A DNA stretch of 64,000 nt from Paramecium pentaurelia (GCA_905183005.1 CAJJDO010000007.1:737736-801735); one strand, 5' to 3'. Positions 21,444-33,904 are shown, counted from the first letter of the stretch. The notes: generated from the letters alone by a model not told the origin. Program-made: numbers and translations.

Positions 21444-22559
21444 ATGGAGTGCAAACAAAATCAATGTTAACATACTAATCCTATTCCTTTTAACAATAAG
21501 TTCTTTTGTAAATTTTGCGGAATCCATATGCCCTAAGATGGAAATGTAGCTATAAAATCAACTAAATTTTTATTTCCTGGTTATATCAATCCCATATAAA
21601 ATCTAAAAAGTCAATGGAATAGATCAGTTCCTGTTGCCCAATTACCTTCAGATTATTAAAGAGTATCAGTATTATAAATAACCATAGTAACGTTTATCCT
21701 TAATTGATTATATGATGGAATGGAGTGAAAAACTAGGTTTATCAATAAATTCTCTCTTCTTAGCTGTTTAATTCTTAGATTATTTTGTATCATAAAAAAA
21801 AGTAGACCCAATACAATATAGATTATATGGAGCCACATGTTTAATGCTTGCAGGTATTTTGTCAATCTTAATCTAAATATAGCTAAATCAATAGAATTAG
21901 ATGAAAGAATCCCTTTTATCAGTAAACTAAGAAGATATACTTATTTACCATATGCAACTATAGATTTCAGAAAATGTGAATGTTAAATAATCAAATAGTT
22001 TAACTGGAATTTATAATATACTACATTAATAGACTGGGCAGAGACTGTAATGTCATTAGGAATTGTATATGAATAAGATGAGTTATCTTAAACTGAAACT
22101 ATTTTGAAAGAAAAAGCAACAAATATAATTTAATTATAATAAAATAATCAACAAACTAAATAAGACAATATTAAAGAATAATTAGAAACTACACCTAAAA
22201 AATCTACTTTTATATCTAAAAATATTTATAACAAAGTTTAAGAAAAATTTACTAAACTATGTTTGACTCTCTTAAAAGATGGATCATATCTAGATAAAGA
22301 TCCTTCTGAACTGACTCTATCTCTAATAGGTTGTGTTCGTAAAATATGTGGTCTAAAACATCCATTGTATAATTCTTTAATTATTTATAGACCTAATTGT
22401 TTACTAGAATTATATGAAAATATCTAACCTAAATTCCAAGATTCTATTGCTGATTTATTATCAAAATAAACTAAATAACCAACTTCTGTTATTGGAAAGG
22501 CATTCATAAATGATCTAGACTTTTTCAGCTTATAAAATTACAAAAACCGAATTCTATGA
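21444..22559 (+). CDS. cyclin-box protein with N-terminal zinc-ribbon-like motif
   Basis: Starts MECKQNQCQHTNPIPF with FFCKFCGIHMP, a CxxxxC...CxxC cluster that looks like a small zinc knuckle. The cyclin N box follows: RQRLSLIDYMMEWSEKLGLS, SLFLAVQFLDYFVSQKKV, YRLYGATCLMLAAKSIEL and ISKLRRYTYLPYATIDF. The MRAIL-type helix and the KxxE region agree with mitotic/A-B-like cyclins, which activate CDKs. A C box is plausible in the remaining 150 residues (LTLSLIGCVRKICGLKHPLY). Introns of 25 nt (interrupting the first cyclin helix) and 29 nt (inside MLAAKS); spliced length is exactly 354 codons. No destruction box was recognised. It starts 88 bp after the Spen stop. Confidence 0.85.
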
Positions 22560-22759
22560 GAATACTATAGTTAAGTATATACTTATTTAATTATTATTAT
22601 GAAATATCCATTTCTATTATTTAGACATTTGTATTTTTAGGCAGTATTCTAAGTCAATTAGAAAAATATGTTTTTGAGAACAGTATTCTAGAACTATTTA
22701 TCAAACACTATCAAAGTTTTGTTTTGTATATTTATATATAATATTAATATTGCCCAAAT

Positions 22760-23099
22760 TCATTCTTCAAGCATTTTTTTTCCTTTTTCTGCATATTCTT
22801 TATTTAATTCTTCCCAATTTTCCAAAACCATTTCAAATTACTCAAAGATCATAGAATGTGTCAATCTATTTCTAGATGGTCCAACTTCCATTGAGTAAAT
22901 CTTATGTGATGTATTTGTTTCAACTGTTCTATTTAAGTAAACACCATAACTATGATTAAGTTAATATTATTTACACATAATGTGGAATCCAAATAATAGC
23001 TGCTAAACCAAATGAAAGTCTTGTTTCTCTTCCAATGTAATCATCATAAAGACCTCTAAACCACCAATGTCTATTTCTTACTGCAATAGCTGCTCCCAT
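22760..23099 (-). CDS. small conserved-looking protein with one membrane segment, 104 aa
   Basis: ATG at 23099 and TGA at 22760-22762 on the reverse strand with one 25-nt intron give exactly 105 codons. Sequence features: MGAAIAVRNRHWWFRGLYDD, a hydrophobic stretch LSFGLAAIIWIPHYVYGVYL and a charged C-terminal helix (EEWxxLNKEYAEKGKK type). The short length, Trp/Arg start and single helix recall accessory subunits of mitochondrial respiratory complexes, but I do not recognise the family. It overlaps nothing and is tail to tail with the cyclin. Confidence 0.6.
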
Positions 23100-23352
23100 T
23101 TATTTAAATATATTTAATTAAGATATATTTTATAAGAGTATATTCTAATTATAATTCAATCTAAATGATCTTGATATATTAGAAGATATAAATATATAGA
23201 CAATTATCATAGTAGTATATAATGAAATGATAATTTTTGAATATATATCAATAGATTAATAAAAATTATAAGGAAATATACTAATATAGTATAAAAATTT
23301 TAAAAGTGTTTTAAATAATAAATTAAAATTTATAATATTAACAGTTAGTAAA

Positions 23353-24093
23353 ATGTATTATCATTAAGCATTGAATACAAATCAAAGTCAGACATTTGTA
23401 AATACTATTAATACTGAAAGAGTAAGATGTCAAACTTAACATTATAAAGAGAATTCTAAATCATTTCTCTATTAATAACCAATTTAATAGCAATAGTAAA
23501 ACTTGAATGAATAGTTATTAATATAAAATTAAAAGGTATTAAAATAAAATGTATAATAATAGCTTAGTGATTAAAATGTTAGATTATAAAACGAATGTAA
23601 GAGACTAGAATATCATTTGAATTTAATTTAACAGAATTTTTAGCAATTAAAATAATTGTATGATTAAGATTAATTGGAAATGCAACGTATTACACATTTT
23701 TGTCATTAATAATAATAAGAACATAATTCAATGTAAACAAGAATATTAGATTTGGAATAAGAGAACTTTTAACTTCATCATGAAATAGATCATTATAAGA
23801 AAAATTTAAAGGATTAAGAATTCATTGAGAATTAAAGAAGAGAAATTATGATTGGTTAATAAAAATTGATAGAACTTTAAGAAGAAATGAAAAAAGAAGT
23901 AGAATAAATAAAACATGATCCTTTAATGGAAATTTTGGAATCTTGGAGAGATCGAGCATTAAAATCATGCAGTTATAATAGTTAATAATAACCAATGTAG
24001 AAATTTAATACAACGAAAGAAAAATATTAGAAATTGACAAGATTAACAATGTAAGCAGCTGAATTATTAAGTTTTAAATTAAATTATAAATGA
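23353..24093 (+). CDS. Gln-rich coiled-coil protein, 246 aa
   Basis: An intronless frame of exactly 246 codons plus TGA. A Gln/Asn-rich N-terminal third precedes a long heptad region (residues about 75-190; CKRLEYHLNLIQQNFQQLKQ, RILDLEQENFQLHHEIDHYK, QQKLIELQEEMKKEVEQIKH). The segment DPLMEILESWRDRALKSC follows the coil, then a short basic tail. No catalytic motif. Cytoskeletal or basal-body coiled-coil proteins of this kind are abundant in ciliates; the role is unknown. Confidence 0.7.
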
Positions 24094-25084
24094 TATCTTA
24101 AAATAATTAAATTGATTTAATAATCTTAAAGTTTTATATTCACTTTCATTATTGTATTTCAATTTAAAGAATCTTTTTATCATCCCAAAAAAGAAATAAT
24201 AATTATATATATATATTAGATAATCTTAATGAATCTTAATTTGTAAGAGAATATGAATTAAAATTCAATTATAAAGTCATTTGTAAAAAAAATAAAATAT
24301 TAATTAAAATAATAATAATCAATCTGTAATTATAAAGGAAATTTTTGAATTATAAAGAATTATTTCATTAATTTACATATAATTTTATTAAGTAATAGGT
24401 TAATATATAATAAAACTAAAAAAACAATAAAATAAGGAAATAAATTTGGAAATTGCTTTAAATATACATAGAGATTATTAGTCAAAAATTGAAATAAAAG
24501 AACATTAATCTTCTAAATAATTTGAATATCAAAGTAATATGGAAAGATAATGATTGAGAGTAGAAAATAAGAAATCTTAATGATTATAATAGATTTGAAT
24601 TAAAAAAAAGAATAGTAAATTGATATTATAAAAATAAGAATAACAGAAGTATTCTAAATTTAGTATTGCATTTGATTATAAATTTAATTTATATTATTTT
24701 AATAAATTAATAGATATATATTTTGTTATCAAGCTTTTAAATTAATTATAATTGCAATTATATTAGAAATTCAATCCAATATATTAATACATAAGCAAGT
24801 TTGATATTAATTAGAGAACACAACTTTTACTTTTTTATATTTATTTGTATCTATAGCTTACATTTTTCTTATCTCCAAACAATATATTGGTTTAAGCAAG
24901 TGACTGGTTAATTTGGCATTATAATAACCCTAAACTAAAATATTGATTCAAATATTTACATAAATTGTAATGCAACAAATTCAATTTGTGATATTGACGT
25001 ATTGAAATATTCGATATTTTATATATTTAACCACAGATTCGGTTGTAGTATTTTAGGAATTAATTAAGTTCTTTTATTCGATAT
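24094..25084. other. long AT-rich spacer, no supported gene
   Basis: Almost 1 kb with frequent TGA in all frames read without introns and no recognisable domain. A weak forward frame starting ATG near 24228 (MNLNLQENMNQNSIIKSFVK) breaks after about 40 codons. It could be the start of a decayed or intron-rich gene, but I could not extend it. No tRNA or repeat array seen. Confidence 0.45.
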
Positions 25085-26095
25085 ATGTCTTTGATTGTTA
25101 GAAATATATCAAGCATTAGAGAAGAATGGAGATAACTCATGAAAAAGAAGATTAAAAAAACTAAAAGAAAGAATTAATATACTATACCATATAAGTTTGA
25201 TGATGATATTTAGAATACTAAATAAAAAGATGATTCATTGCTGATTGTATAAAATATTCCAACAACAATCCCAAATAACAATATTTTCAGATTAAAAACC
25301 AATATTTAGTTTTCTTTAAACATAAACAAGGATTATTCATTAGGTTCACTATTTGTGGACCCTCATTCTAACAATTACAAAATTATTAGAATAGATAAAA
25401 GGAAAAACCTCTTCATACTTACTTTAGATTAAATAGATAGACCTATAACTCCACCAGAAGTTCTGTATTCTATATTTAGAGATAGAAACACAGAATTGGC
25501 CTAAGCATTTATGTAATATAATAATAGAAACCTTGAACCTACTAAATGCAAATTGTACACGATATAAGAAATGTTAGATTTTGAATAAAAAATTTAAGGG
25601 ATGCCTTATGCAGTTTATGTAAATATTTATAAAGATGGCATATGGAAAACATTTTAAAAGATTTTTAACTAAGAATTACTACAGATTTTGGCTATATCAG
25701 AAGAGATGCTATTTCATTATTGTAATGAAACTAAGTTAATTCCTATAAGTGCTTATTTTGATCAGAATGATGAATAGTTGAATGTTTTTTACAAAATATT
25801 TAAAGGAATTGTTGGTCAATAATCAATAAAACGAGAATATATGAATTACAATGGAGAACAATTTACTGCTTCTCTAATAGTTTAATGTTTCTTTATTTAT
25901 GATGAAGAAAAAGATATGTTGTTTGATTATACATACTTTGTAACAGATTGTGATAAGAAATGGTTATCTTAGGAGAGAGTCAGATAGAATGAGTTGGATT
26001 ATTTTAATATCAAACCTAATTCTTGTTCAACAGAAGAATCCTCTTATTAAGAGCCATTAAAGAGATGTGGATTCAAAATTTTGAATTAGAAGTGA
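25085..26095 (+). CDS. hypothetical protein, 336 aa
   Basis: A single exon from ATG 25085 to TGA 26093-26095, exactly 337 codons including stop. Basic N-terminus (RQLMKKKIKKTKRKNQ), then a globular-looking domain: NIQFSLNINKDYSLGSLFVD, RPITPPEVLYSIFRDRNTEL and GMPYAVYVNIYKDGIWKTFQ, with scattered aromatic residues. The C-terminal part has FDYTYFVTDCDKKWLS and three Cys near the end. Low Gln-repeat content and an even residue mix suggest a folded protein. The alternating strands and the YAVYVNIYKDGIW segment recall PAS-like regulatory domains, but this is only an impression; no family is assigned. Confidence 0.65.
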
Positions 26096-26561
26096 TAAAA
26101 TATTGTTAATTATTATTCATCAATTATATTCTTATAGTTAATGAATAAAATTATAGAAATTAATATATTATTTTAATTTTATACTCAATAAAAAGCCATA
26201 TCAGATATTTGATCATAAAAATCCTAATACAATATATATATCCTATTGTCTCATTTTATCAAAAATTTCTATCTATTTTTTTTTATTAAATGATATTCTT
26301 AATATTACAAAGGATTTAAATTTAAAATATCATCTTAGAATATTGATAATGAAAATGTTATTATAAAAATAAAGAAATTCAAACAAAAAAGGATTTTATT
26401 TTATTTTAATTAATTGATTATTGAATTCATTAAAAAAATAATTTAAATCAATTTAATTGATTTCATTTAATAAATATAATCTTAGAACTGATTTCCATTA
26501 TTTCTATTTAATAATAAGGATATTAAAGTTCAATTACTTTAAATTTATAATTTATTATAAA
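26096..26561. other. convergent intergenic region
   Basis: AT-rich spacer between two tail-to-tail genes (hypothetical protein and 14-3-3). No open frame of coding character, no tRNA. It presumably holds both 3' UTRs and poly(A) signals, which are too degenerate to place. Confidence 0.5.
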
Positions 26562-27343
26562 TCATTGATCATCATTAGCTTCCTCTTCTGGATTATTCCA
26601 TAATGTAAGATTATCCCTTAATAATTACATAATGAGTGTGCAATCCTTATAGTTTTCTTCATTTACAGAATCTACTTGAGCAATTGCTTATTCAAAGGCA
26701 TCATTAGCAATTCTTATAGCTTCAGCTGCATTTTAAAGAATTTCATAATAAAAAACAGATTGATTTAGATGTAATCCTAATCTAATAGGTGAAGTAGTAG
26801 ACAAATTTGATTTTGCTAAAACATCAGCATCTCTAATTATTAATAGATTATTTACTTATAGGCTTGAGTAGCTTATTCAACAGCTGCATGATATTCATTA
26901 TCTAATAAAAATTCAGCTAAATATCTATTATAATCTCCTTTCATTTTTAAATAAAACACTCTACTATCAACTTATTTTGCATTTAGATATAATGTAGTAT
27001 CTATTAAATTCAAAATTTCAGCACATGAATTTTTCAATTCTCCTTCAATTTTATGTTTATAGTTTCTAATATAATTCAGAGTATATTAATCAGTTTATTT
27101 TCTTGATTCTTTTTATTCAATAGCAGTTAAAACTCTTAATTCAGCTCTTTTATTACCAACCTATGATAGAGTAATAAAATTGATTACCACATTTTTATAT
27201 GCAGCTGATAAAATGCTTCTTTCTTCTTTATTAAGTTCTTAATCAAGAAAATGTTTAATAAATTCTATCATATCATTAAATCTTTCTGTTTATTGAGCAA
27301 TTTTAGCTAAGAATAGAAATTCCTCTCTGCTAAATTTATTCAT
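26562..27343 (-). CDS. 14-3-3 protein
   Basis: Phospho-Ser/Thr-binding dimeric adaptor. Landmarks of the nine-helix fold: REEFLFLAKIAQQTERFNDM, RSILSAAYKNVVGNKRAELR (Lys49/Arg56 phosphate pocket), RVFYLKMKGDYNRYLAEFLL (Arg127-Tyr128 pocket residues), PIRLGLHLNQSVFYYEIL and the C-terminal NYKDCTLIMQLLRDNLTLW. Two introns (27 nt inside KNVV and 23 nt after TQAYK); spliced length is exactly 244 codons, 243 aa, the usual family size. The C-terminal tail is short and acidic (EEEANDDQ). All pocket residues I could place are kept, so it should be functional. Confidence 0.97.
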
Positions 27344-27509
27344 ATTATTAATTATATATATATTAGTTTGATTATTAGATAGAGAGATTGGAAGTAAATG
27401 TAATAATAGAAAATCATAATATTTATAGAATCATTCTGTTAAATATAGAATTACGTAAAAAATGTAATAAGACAGTGAAAAATTAATCAGTTTATAATTT
27501 ATATATAAA

Positions 27510-29245
27510 ATGTCATAACCTGTTCTAAATAAAGTTAGAGAAAGATTATTCTTTTTGTCTCCAACAGTTTAAGCTGGTTGGGAACCTGAATCAAAGAGAG
27601 AAGATTTTGAAGAATTAAAGATACTTGGATAAGGTATTGATATAATTATTATGATATTTGAATAGGTGCATTTGGAGTTGTAAAGAAAGTAACTCACAAG
27701 AAAACTAATATTGTATATGCAATAAAAATAGTAGAGAAAGCAATGCTTAAGAAAACTAATATGGTTGAATAAATGTAAAATGAAGTAAAAATAATGTATT
27801 CTTTAAATCATCCATATATATTGAAATTGTACAATCATTTTGAAGATGATATAAATGTATATTTGATTTTAGAATTTGTTGGAGGAGTAATATTTTAAAT
27901 TAATTTTAGGGATAATTATATGCAGTCTTATGGAGATAACCATAAAAGAAATTTGATGAAAAAACTTCAGCCAAATTTATACTTTAAGCATGTCTAGCTT
28001 TAGAAAATATTCATTCAAAAAATATTGTTCATAGAGATATTAAACCAGAAAATTTATTATTAGATGAAAAATAAGATATAAAATTGGCTGACTTTGGTTG
28101 GTCTAATTTCTTAAAACCTAATGAAATTAGATAAACATTTTGTGGTACATTGGACTATTTAGCTCCAGAAATGTTAGAAAAATCTAGATAACATGATCAT
28201 TAAATAGATATTTGGGCTATAGGTGTTCTCTGTTTTGAATTATTAACTGGATTAAGTCCATTTGCTCCATAAATTAATATCAATAATTAAACTTTTGTTG
28301 AAAAAACAACTAAAGACAATATAATAAATTTAAGATTTTAGTTTCCTACATCATTTCCACCATTAGCATAAGATCTAATCAAAATGATTTTAGTTAAAGA
28401 ACCAGGAAAAAGATCTACTTGTTAATAGATTAAAGAACATTAATGGATAGTTTGTAATAATAATTATAATAAACTTATAGAAAATACATAACATGTTAAA
28501 ATTCCAGCTTCTCTAACTGTCTAATAAGAGAAAAAAATAATTCAGAATCCTGAAATTGAAAGTTTACAAAAAGATGGTAAATTAGTATTTACTAATGATC
28601 AAATTTACAGTTTTTCTAGACCAGATTCTGTATAATTAAATTTATTAATATTAGATTATTGTTAAAGATTTTTTACAAGGAGATAATACCAATAATAAGT
28701 TAGTGGAGGCTTTGAATAAAAAAATGAAAGAAAAAGATTCAAAAATTTAAGCTTTAGAAATAGAAAATTAAAAAAAATAATAGGAAATTAATGAACATTT
28801 ATCAACTATTGATTTAATGAAAAAATCTGGATAAGCAAGTTAAGAAATTTAATCTATGCAACATAAATTAAAGTTATAAGATGAGAGATATGCATTTATG
28901 AAATAATAATATGAATAGCAATTATAAAAGAATATCGAATTAGAAAAAAAAATAAGAGAATTAGAATCACAAGTATATTATTGAATTCAATAATATTAGA
29001 GCAATTAAATAGAATAAATGAAATCAAAAATGAATAAATATAAGGAAGAAGCTGAAATATTCAAAACAAGAGCTAAAAAAGCAGAAGAACAAGTCTAATA
29101 AATGGTTATTTCAGGAATAAATGAGAAAGTTCAATTATATATTTATCAATAGGAATTTCAAGAAGTACCTAAATAATAAGAGTAAGTATCCAATGTTGAC
29201 GATCTCTTGAAGAAACTATAAAACAAATATGATACAAAATCATGA
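27510..29245 (+). CDS. Aurora-type Ser/Thr kinase with C-terminal coiled coil
   Basis: The kinase domain starts about residue 30: DFEELKILGQGAFGVV, YAIKIVEKAML (catalytic Lys), a GGGQLYAVLW hinge region, NIVHRDIKPENLLLD, KLADFGWSN and the Aurora signature QTFCGTLDYLAPEML with the activation-loop Thr next to CGT. ADFGWS and CGTLDYL(A/P)PE are typical of Aurora kinases, which control spindle, centrosome and, in ciliates/algae, ciliary dynamics. Unlike animal Auroras, the domain is followed by about 230 residues of Lys/Glu/Gln coiled coil (KMKEKDSKIQALEIEN; MKSKMNKYKEEAEIF). Five introns (32, 23, 25, 27, 24 nt); spliced length is exactly 535 codons. The first intron splits the Gly-rich loop. Confidence 0.9.
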
Positions 29246-29358
29246 TTATTTAATATATTATTATTATTAAAACATATTTGATCAATTTCATTTTTCATCC
29301 CAATTTTTTTCTTTATTTCTAGAAATATGGTTATCAATAATTGGTTCTATAATAATAA

Positions 29359-29721
29359 ATGAAAAAATAAAATTATCATAGAAATGGTGGAACCAAAAAG
29401 AAGCATTTAACATTTGATTAAAAAGTTATGGTCTTAAAAAAATTAGGACCGAAACCATCTAAATTAAGAATTTAAGCTATGGCATAATAATATAATATCT
29501 CATCATCTACAATTATGAATTGGATTGAAAAAGGAATTTGGACATAAATACCATCTGTTATACCAGAATTAGAATACTAATAAAATAAATAAAAATTAAA
29601 AAGATAGAGAGAAAACTTTATTGAACTTGATGATACAGATTAAAATAACACAAGAAATTTAAAAAAAGAAATTGATGAACCTTAATCAAATTTATATGAT
29701 TAAATAGAAATTATATTATGA
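29359..29721 (+). CDS. small CENP-B/Psq-type HTH protein, 120 aa
   Basis: Intronless, exactly 120 codons plus TGA. The N-terminal half reads KKKHLTFDQKVMVLKKLG then LRIQAMAQQYNISSSTIMNW, a classic helix-turn-helix like the first CENP-B/pogo/Psq motif (LTFxxKxxVI ... IAxxFGVSxSTVxxI). The rest is charged and Gln-rich without a second HTH or DDE domain. DNA binding is likely. It may derive from a transposase N-terminus. It is a different sequence family from the HTH protein at the left edge. Confidence 0.7.
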
Positions 29722-29849
29722 GGACTTAATTCTTATTTTTAATGATAATCAAACTTAATTTATTTTTTTTATTTAGTATTACAAACTTGTAAGAAATATA
29801 TTTATATATATCTAAATCAAGTCTATTAGCATTATTATTTATTTGTTAA

Positions 29850-31322
29850 ATGAATAAATGGTTTCTTGTTTTTCATAATCAAGAATTAGAAGATCAATTT
29901 TAATAAGGATTAAAGCATTAAATAAGGAAATAAGTTTTTGTTGGTACATTGATTGGATTAGTTATAATAGTTGGATATGATCTAATAGCTTAAATCCAAT
30001 CAAAAGATTACTATCATTTTATATTTAATCTAATCTTTTTGGGAATAGCATTAATCTTAACTTTAGTTATTTGGAAAAAGCAATACTTAATAAAATATGC
30101 ACTAATTATAATAAATTTAGTTATAGCTTCAGTCTAATTTTAATTAAACCCATCTATAGAATAGTAATACAATTATATTTTTGGATAATCCATTATGGCA
30201 TCTCATGTAATAATTATAACAACAGCAGATTTTAAATAATCTATTTTTTAAATATTTGGCCTTGCTTTGATTAGAAGTCTAATTATGTATCTAAAAACAA
30301 CTAAAATTGATCTATAAATGTATTTTTATATCATAATAATTATGGTATTTTAGATTTATGTTTAGTATATAACAGATTTAGCACAAAGAAAATAATTTTT
30401 ATTAACTATAAAAGAAAATCACTGGGGTATTTATTTTAGTTTATATTTAGAAAACTTTTTTCCAAATTTAATTAGAAAACCTTACTACTTTTTTAATTTT
30501 AAAGACAACATTTTTTAATTAACTCTAAAAAATGAAAATCTTCAATTTCAAAAAGTCAAAAATGATTTATGTGATGGATGTAATTTAAGAGAATTACTCA
30601 GAAGTTGTAAATTAAATACTATTTCTCTTGAAAATTTAATATTAAAGAATAATTGTTGTTCAAATCTTGATACTTTAAGAAATAATATTTAAAATTATTC
30701 CTTTAAAATTAATAATGTTGGAACATTTTAATTAACATTTTCAAAATTTTAAACTGATAAAATTGAATATATAATTATTTTAGACAGCTTTGAGAGTATA
30801 TCAGAAAATACCTAAAGATAAAAGAATTCTTTAAAAAACTTTATCATTTACTAAACTAAATTATTTACTTAACTTAGTAAGAATCCTAAAATAATTTATG
30901 AAAAATTAATAACATAAAATCTAAATATTTTATCTTTACTAATATAAAGTGATAGAACAATTTCTTAGTTTGATTTAATTTTAATAATTACAAAACTGAG
31001 TAAAGTATTAGGAAAAGAAATAATTTAAATTTAATCAAATAAAAGAATAATCAATATAATAGGTCTAAAAATACATTTGATAATATACATTTTTCAAATC
31101 TTTATAATAATAAATAAACTAAAACTTATAGAAAAAGTAAGAGTAAAAATAATAGACTAAGATATTTTGATTTGTTTTCCATTCTCCAATTTAGAGACTA
31201 TTATTGAGTAAACAAGAAAAAATTATATTTGTAAATCTCTTAATAATTAATTTAAACTATTAATTACAGATAATTCTTTATTAATTCATTTGAATGAAGA
31301 TTTCTATTTGAGATAACCATGA
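29850..31322 (+). CDS. multi-pass membrane protein with large cytosolic domain, 490 aa
   Basis: Intronless, exactly 490 codons plus TGA. The first 190 residues contain about six hydrophobic helices, including VFVGTLIGLVIIVGYDLI, HFIFNLIFLGIALILTLVIW, YALIIINLVIASVQF and YFYIIIIMVFQIYVQYITDL. A soluble region follows with a Cys cluster (LCDGCNLRELLRSCKL; KNNCCSN), then possible further hydrophobic stretches (IIGLKIHLIIYIFQIFIIIN). The six-helix bundle plus cytosolic sensor/transmitter-like region resembles a family expanded in ciliates, but no kinase, cyclase or HAMP motif is visible. Function unknown. Confidence 0.7.
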
Positions 31323-31476
31323 AAATTTTATTTATAAAGTTTTGTTTTATATTTATTTCTTCATTTAAGTATCTTACTAAATATATTTAATATTTTTTAT
31401 TTAAATATAATAAATAAGAAATTTATACTTTTTATTAGATATATAATTAATTTTATTAAAGTAAAAGAAAAATTAA

Positions 31477-32789
31477 ATGAATCATGATTATATAGGAGCT
31501 ATAAAAATTAAGGATGGTGTATTTTTAGGGGATCAATTTGCATCTTAAGTATATCTTTAAAATTTTATAAGGATTTGGAATTTATTGTCACAAATAAAGT
31601 ATCAAGAATAATAAATTGTGCATCAAAATAGATTTCAAATCATTGGGAATCAATTGGAATTATATATTTGTCATTACCATGGGTAGATAATGATCAATAA
31701 GTATTTTAAAATATATATTAGATTATTTTTTAATCAGATGAAAGTATAAATATTGCAATAAAATTCATTGATGATGCTGTAATAAATGGGGAAAGTGTTA
31801 TTGTTCTATCAGCAAAAGGACATAATAGATCAGTGGCAGTTTTATGTGTTTATTTAATGAAGAAATATAGATGGACTCTTTATAAGACTTTATAATTTAT
31901 GCATAATAGAAGACCAGATCTAGAAATCAAAGCTCATTTTTTTAATTAACTTTTATCTATAGAAACTCGATTATAGAAATTAGGATATGGAGCAAAGACA
32001 TTTAATTGGGATGAAATATATACTTAAGGAGATAATGATGAAATAATCTTAAGGAATACTTATTTAAATTCTTAGGCTTAGGGTGTTGCAGAATTTAAGG
32101 ATCACGATTCTAAACCAAAAGAATACAAGTTATTTTTATATTATAATTAGATTAACATTTGCTGATAAAATTACAATGTAAATACCTCCTTATGATAAAA
32201 TTATATTCTCAAAAAGTAAAACAACATCTAAAGTTATTAAACCTATAATAAAGGAGTCTGGTTCTTCGAAATAAATTGACTCTACATTTCAATTTCCATA
32301 GAAGTAACAATAATAAAAACTAAATTACGAATAGAGTACAAATATTTATGATAAATTATCTCAAAAATAAAAATAAATTGAATAACCAATATAAAGTCCC
32401 TTGTAAATATCTCCTATTTAACCATAAAGACCATCATCTGTATAATAAAGTTGTAAATATATTCCAATAATGTAGAACATCATAAAGTTTAATCAAATAA
32501 TTATATGGATTCTAGAGATCAGTTTTATTAAAAATCATAATAATAAAATTAACTTGCAATTACTGGTACACGTCGTCCTCAAACAGCTCCAAATTAGTTA
32601 AAGGCTCCTAGAGTTTAAACGACTCCTTATAAAGGAAATACAAGCTAAGGTTATAAATATGAAATAGGTGTATAACCTAATTCTTAATTTAAACCAATGA
32701 AAAAAAGAGCATAATCTCCAAAGGCAGTTTATAATATTACAAATCCATATGTATAAAGAGAATTTAAAGCTAAAACATGGAAAAAATGA
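31477..32789 (+). CDS. dual-specificity-phosphatase-like protein lacking the catalytic cysteine
   Basis: The N-terminal 180 residues follow the DSP fold: IKDGVFLGDQFASQDLEF, VSRIINCASKQ, LPWVDNDQQ, INIAIKFIDDAVINGESV, then the P-loop region VIVLSAKGHNRSVAVL and LYKTLQFMHNRRPDLEIK. In active DSPs the loop is HCxxGxxRS; here His-Cys is replaced by Leu-Ser while Gly and Arg-Ser are kept. That predicts a pseudophosphatase that may still bind phospho-ligands. A 220-residue Gln/Ser/Pro-rich basic tail follows (GTRRPQTAPNQLKAPRVQ; PMKKRAQSPKAVYNITNPYV). Four introns (23, 21, 22, 23 nt); spliced length is exactly 408 codons. Confidence 0.82.
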
Positions 32790-32891
32790 TTTGTTTAGCT
32801 TCATCTTTTATCTATTTTTAATTTTTAGTACATTATTCTAAACATTAGATTATCTTAAAATGGAAAATAAATTATTAAATAACATAAAATT

Positions 32892-33904
32892 ATGAATCTA
32901 TCAAAATTTTATTCACATAATAACCAATTAAATCGAAAAAGAAAAAAGTAAAAGTCACCAAAGGACACTAGTATGGATACACCTCCTATTAAAAGATCAG
33001 TGACTTATAATAGTGATTCAGATTTAATAAGCAAGATTGTTAATACTGAAAATTTAGTTGATTTAATAGAAAAAATATAAAAGCAAAAGTAAGATCCTTA
33101 CATTAAGAATGAACCTCCTTAAACATTAACTTTACCTCCCATTATAAATTAAATAGAAAGATAACATAATATAACATAAAGAAATTAAAAAAAAAAATAA
33201 GAGAAAGAATATATTCCATTTACTTATCCAATTAATCCTAAGAAAATTGCATATTATTAAGAGAATAATCTATATGGAAAATTCATAGAACCCACTGAAT
33301 ATAAAAAAATAAATTATGAATCCATAAAAACTATGTAGAAATATATACATATTTTAGTGAAACTGCGATATCAGAATAATTAGCCAGTGAAAGTAAATTA
33401 AAAAGGTCAATGACTGAACGTAAAGAGGAAGCACATAAAAACAAATTCAAATTAATTTAGTCATCAACTGAAGATAATTTAGAAAATGAAAAAATTATAA
33501 AAAATTATACTTTGTCAAAAGTTGATTATGAAAACTTAGATTCTCTTTATAGTAAATAAGGAAAAATGAATAAAATAATAAAAAATGCATTAAAAATTAA
33601 ATCACAATCAAGAGATCCTGCAAATGCTTCAAAATCTGTTTTATCAGAAAGAATATAGCTATAATTAGAATTAAAAAAGCAATATGAATAATCTTTGGAT
33701 TTAGCATTATAAGGTTATATTGTTTATGATGATAAATAATTTGAAAAAAAACAAGCAAATTGGTCTTCCTTATTACAAAGATTGACTTAAAAATAGTATA
33801 CAAATCGAAATGTTAAGTAGTAATCAATTCATTAAAGGAAATAACTCTATGTTAATAAAACCCTCGATATATAAGATAAATGTTCGGAAATATTATATGA
33901 ATGA
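32892..33904 (+). CDS. hypothetical basic Gln/Lys-rich protein, 329 aa
   Basis: One 23-nt intron near 33330; spliced length is exactly 330 codons. Basic start (NRKRKKQKSPKD), proline-containing linkers (NEPPQTLTLPPIINQ; IPFTYPINPKKIAYYQ) and helical, charged regions (KSVLSERIQLQLELKKQYEQ; WSSLLQRLTQKQYTNRN). Overall disordered plus coiled-coil character. No family recognised. It precedes the tRNA gene by 71 bp. Confidence 0.65.
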
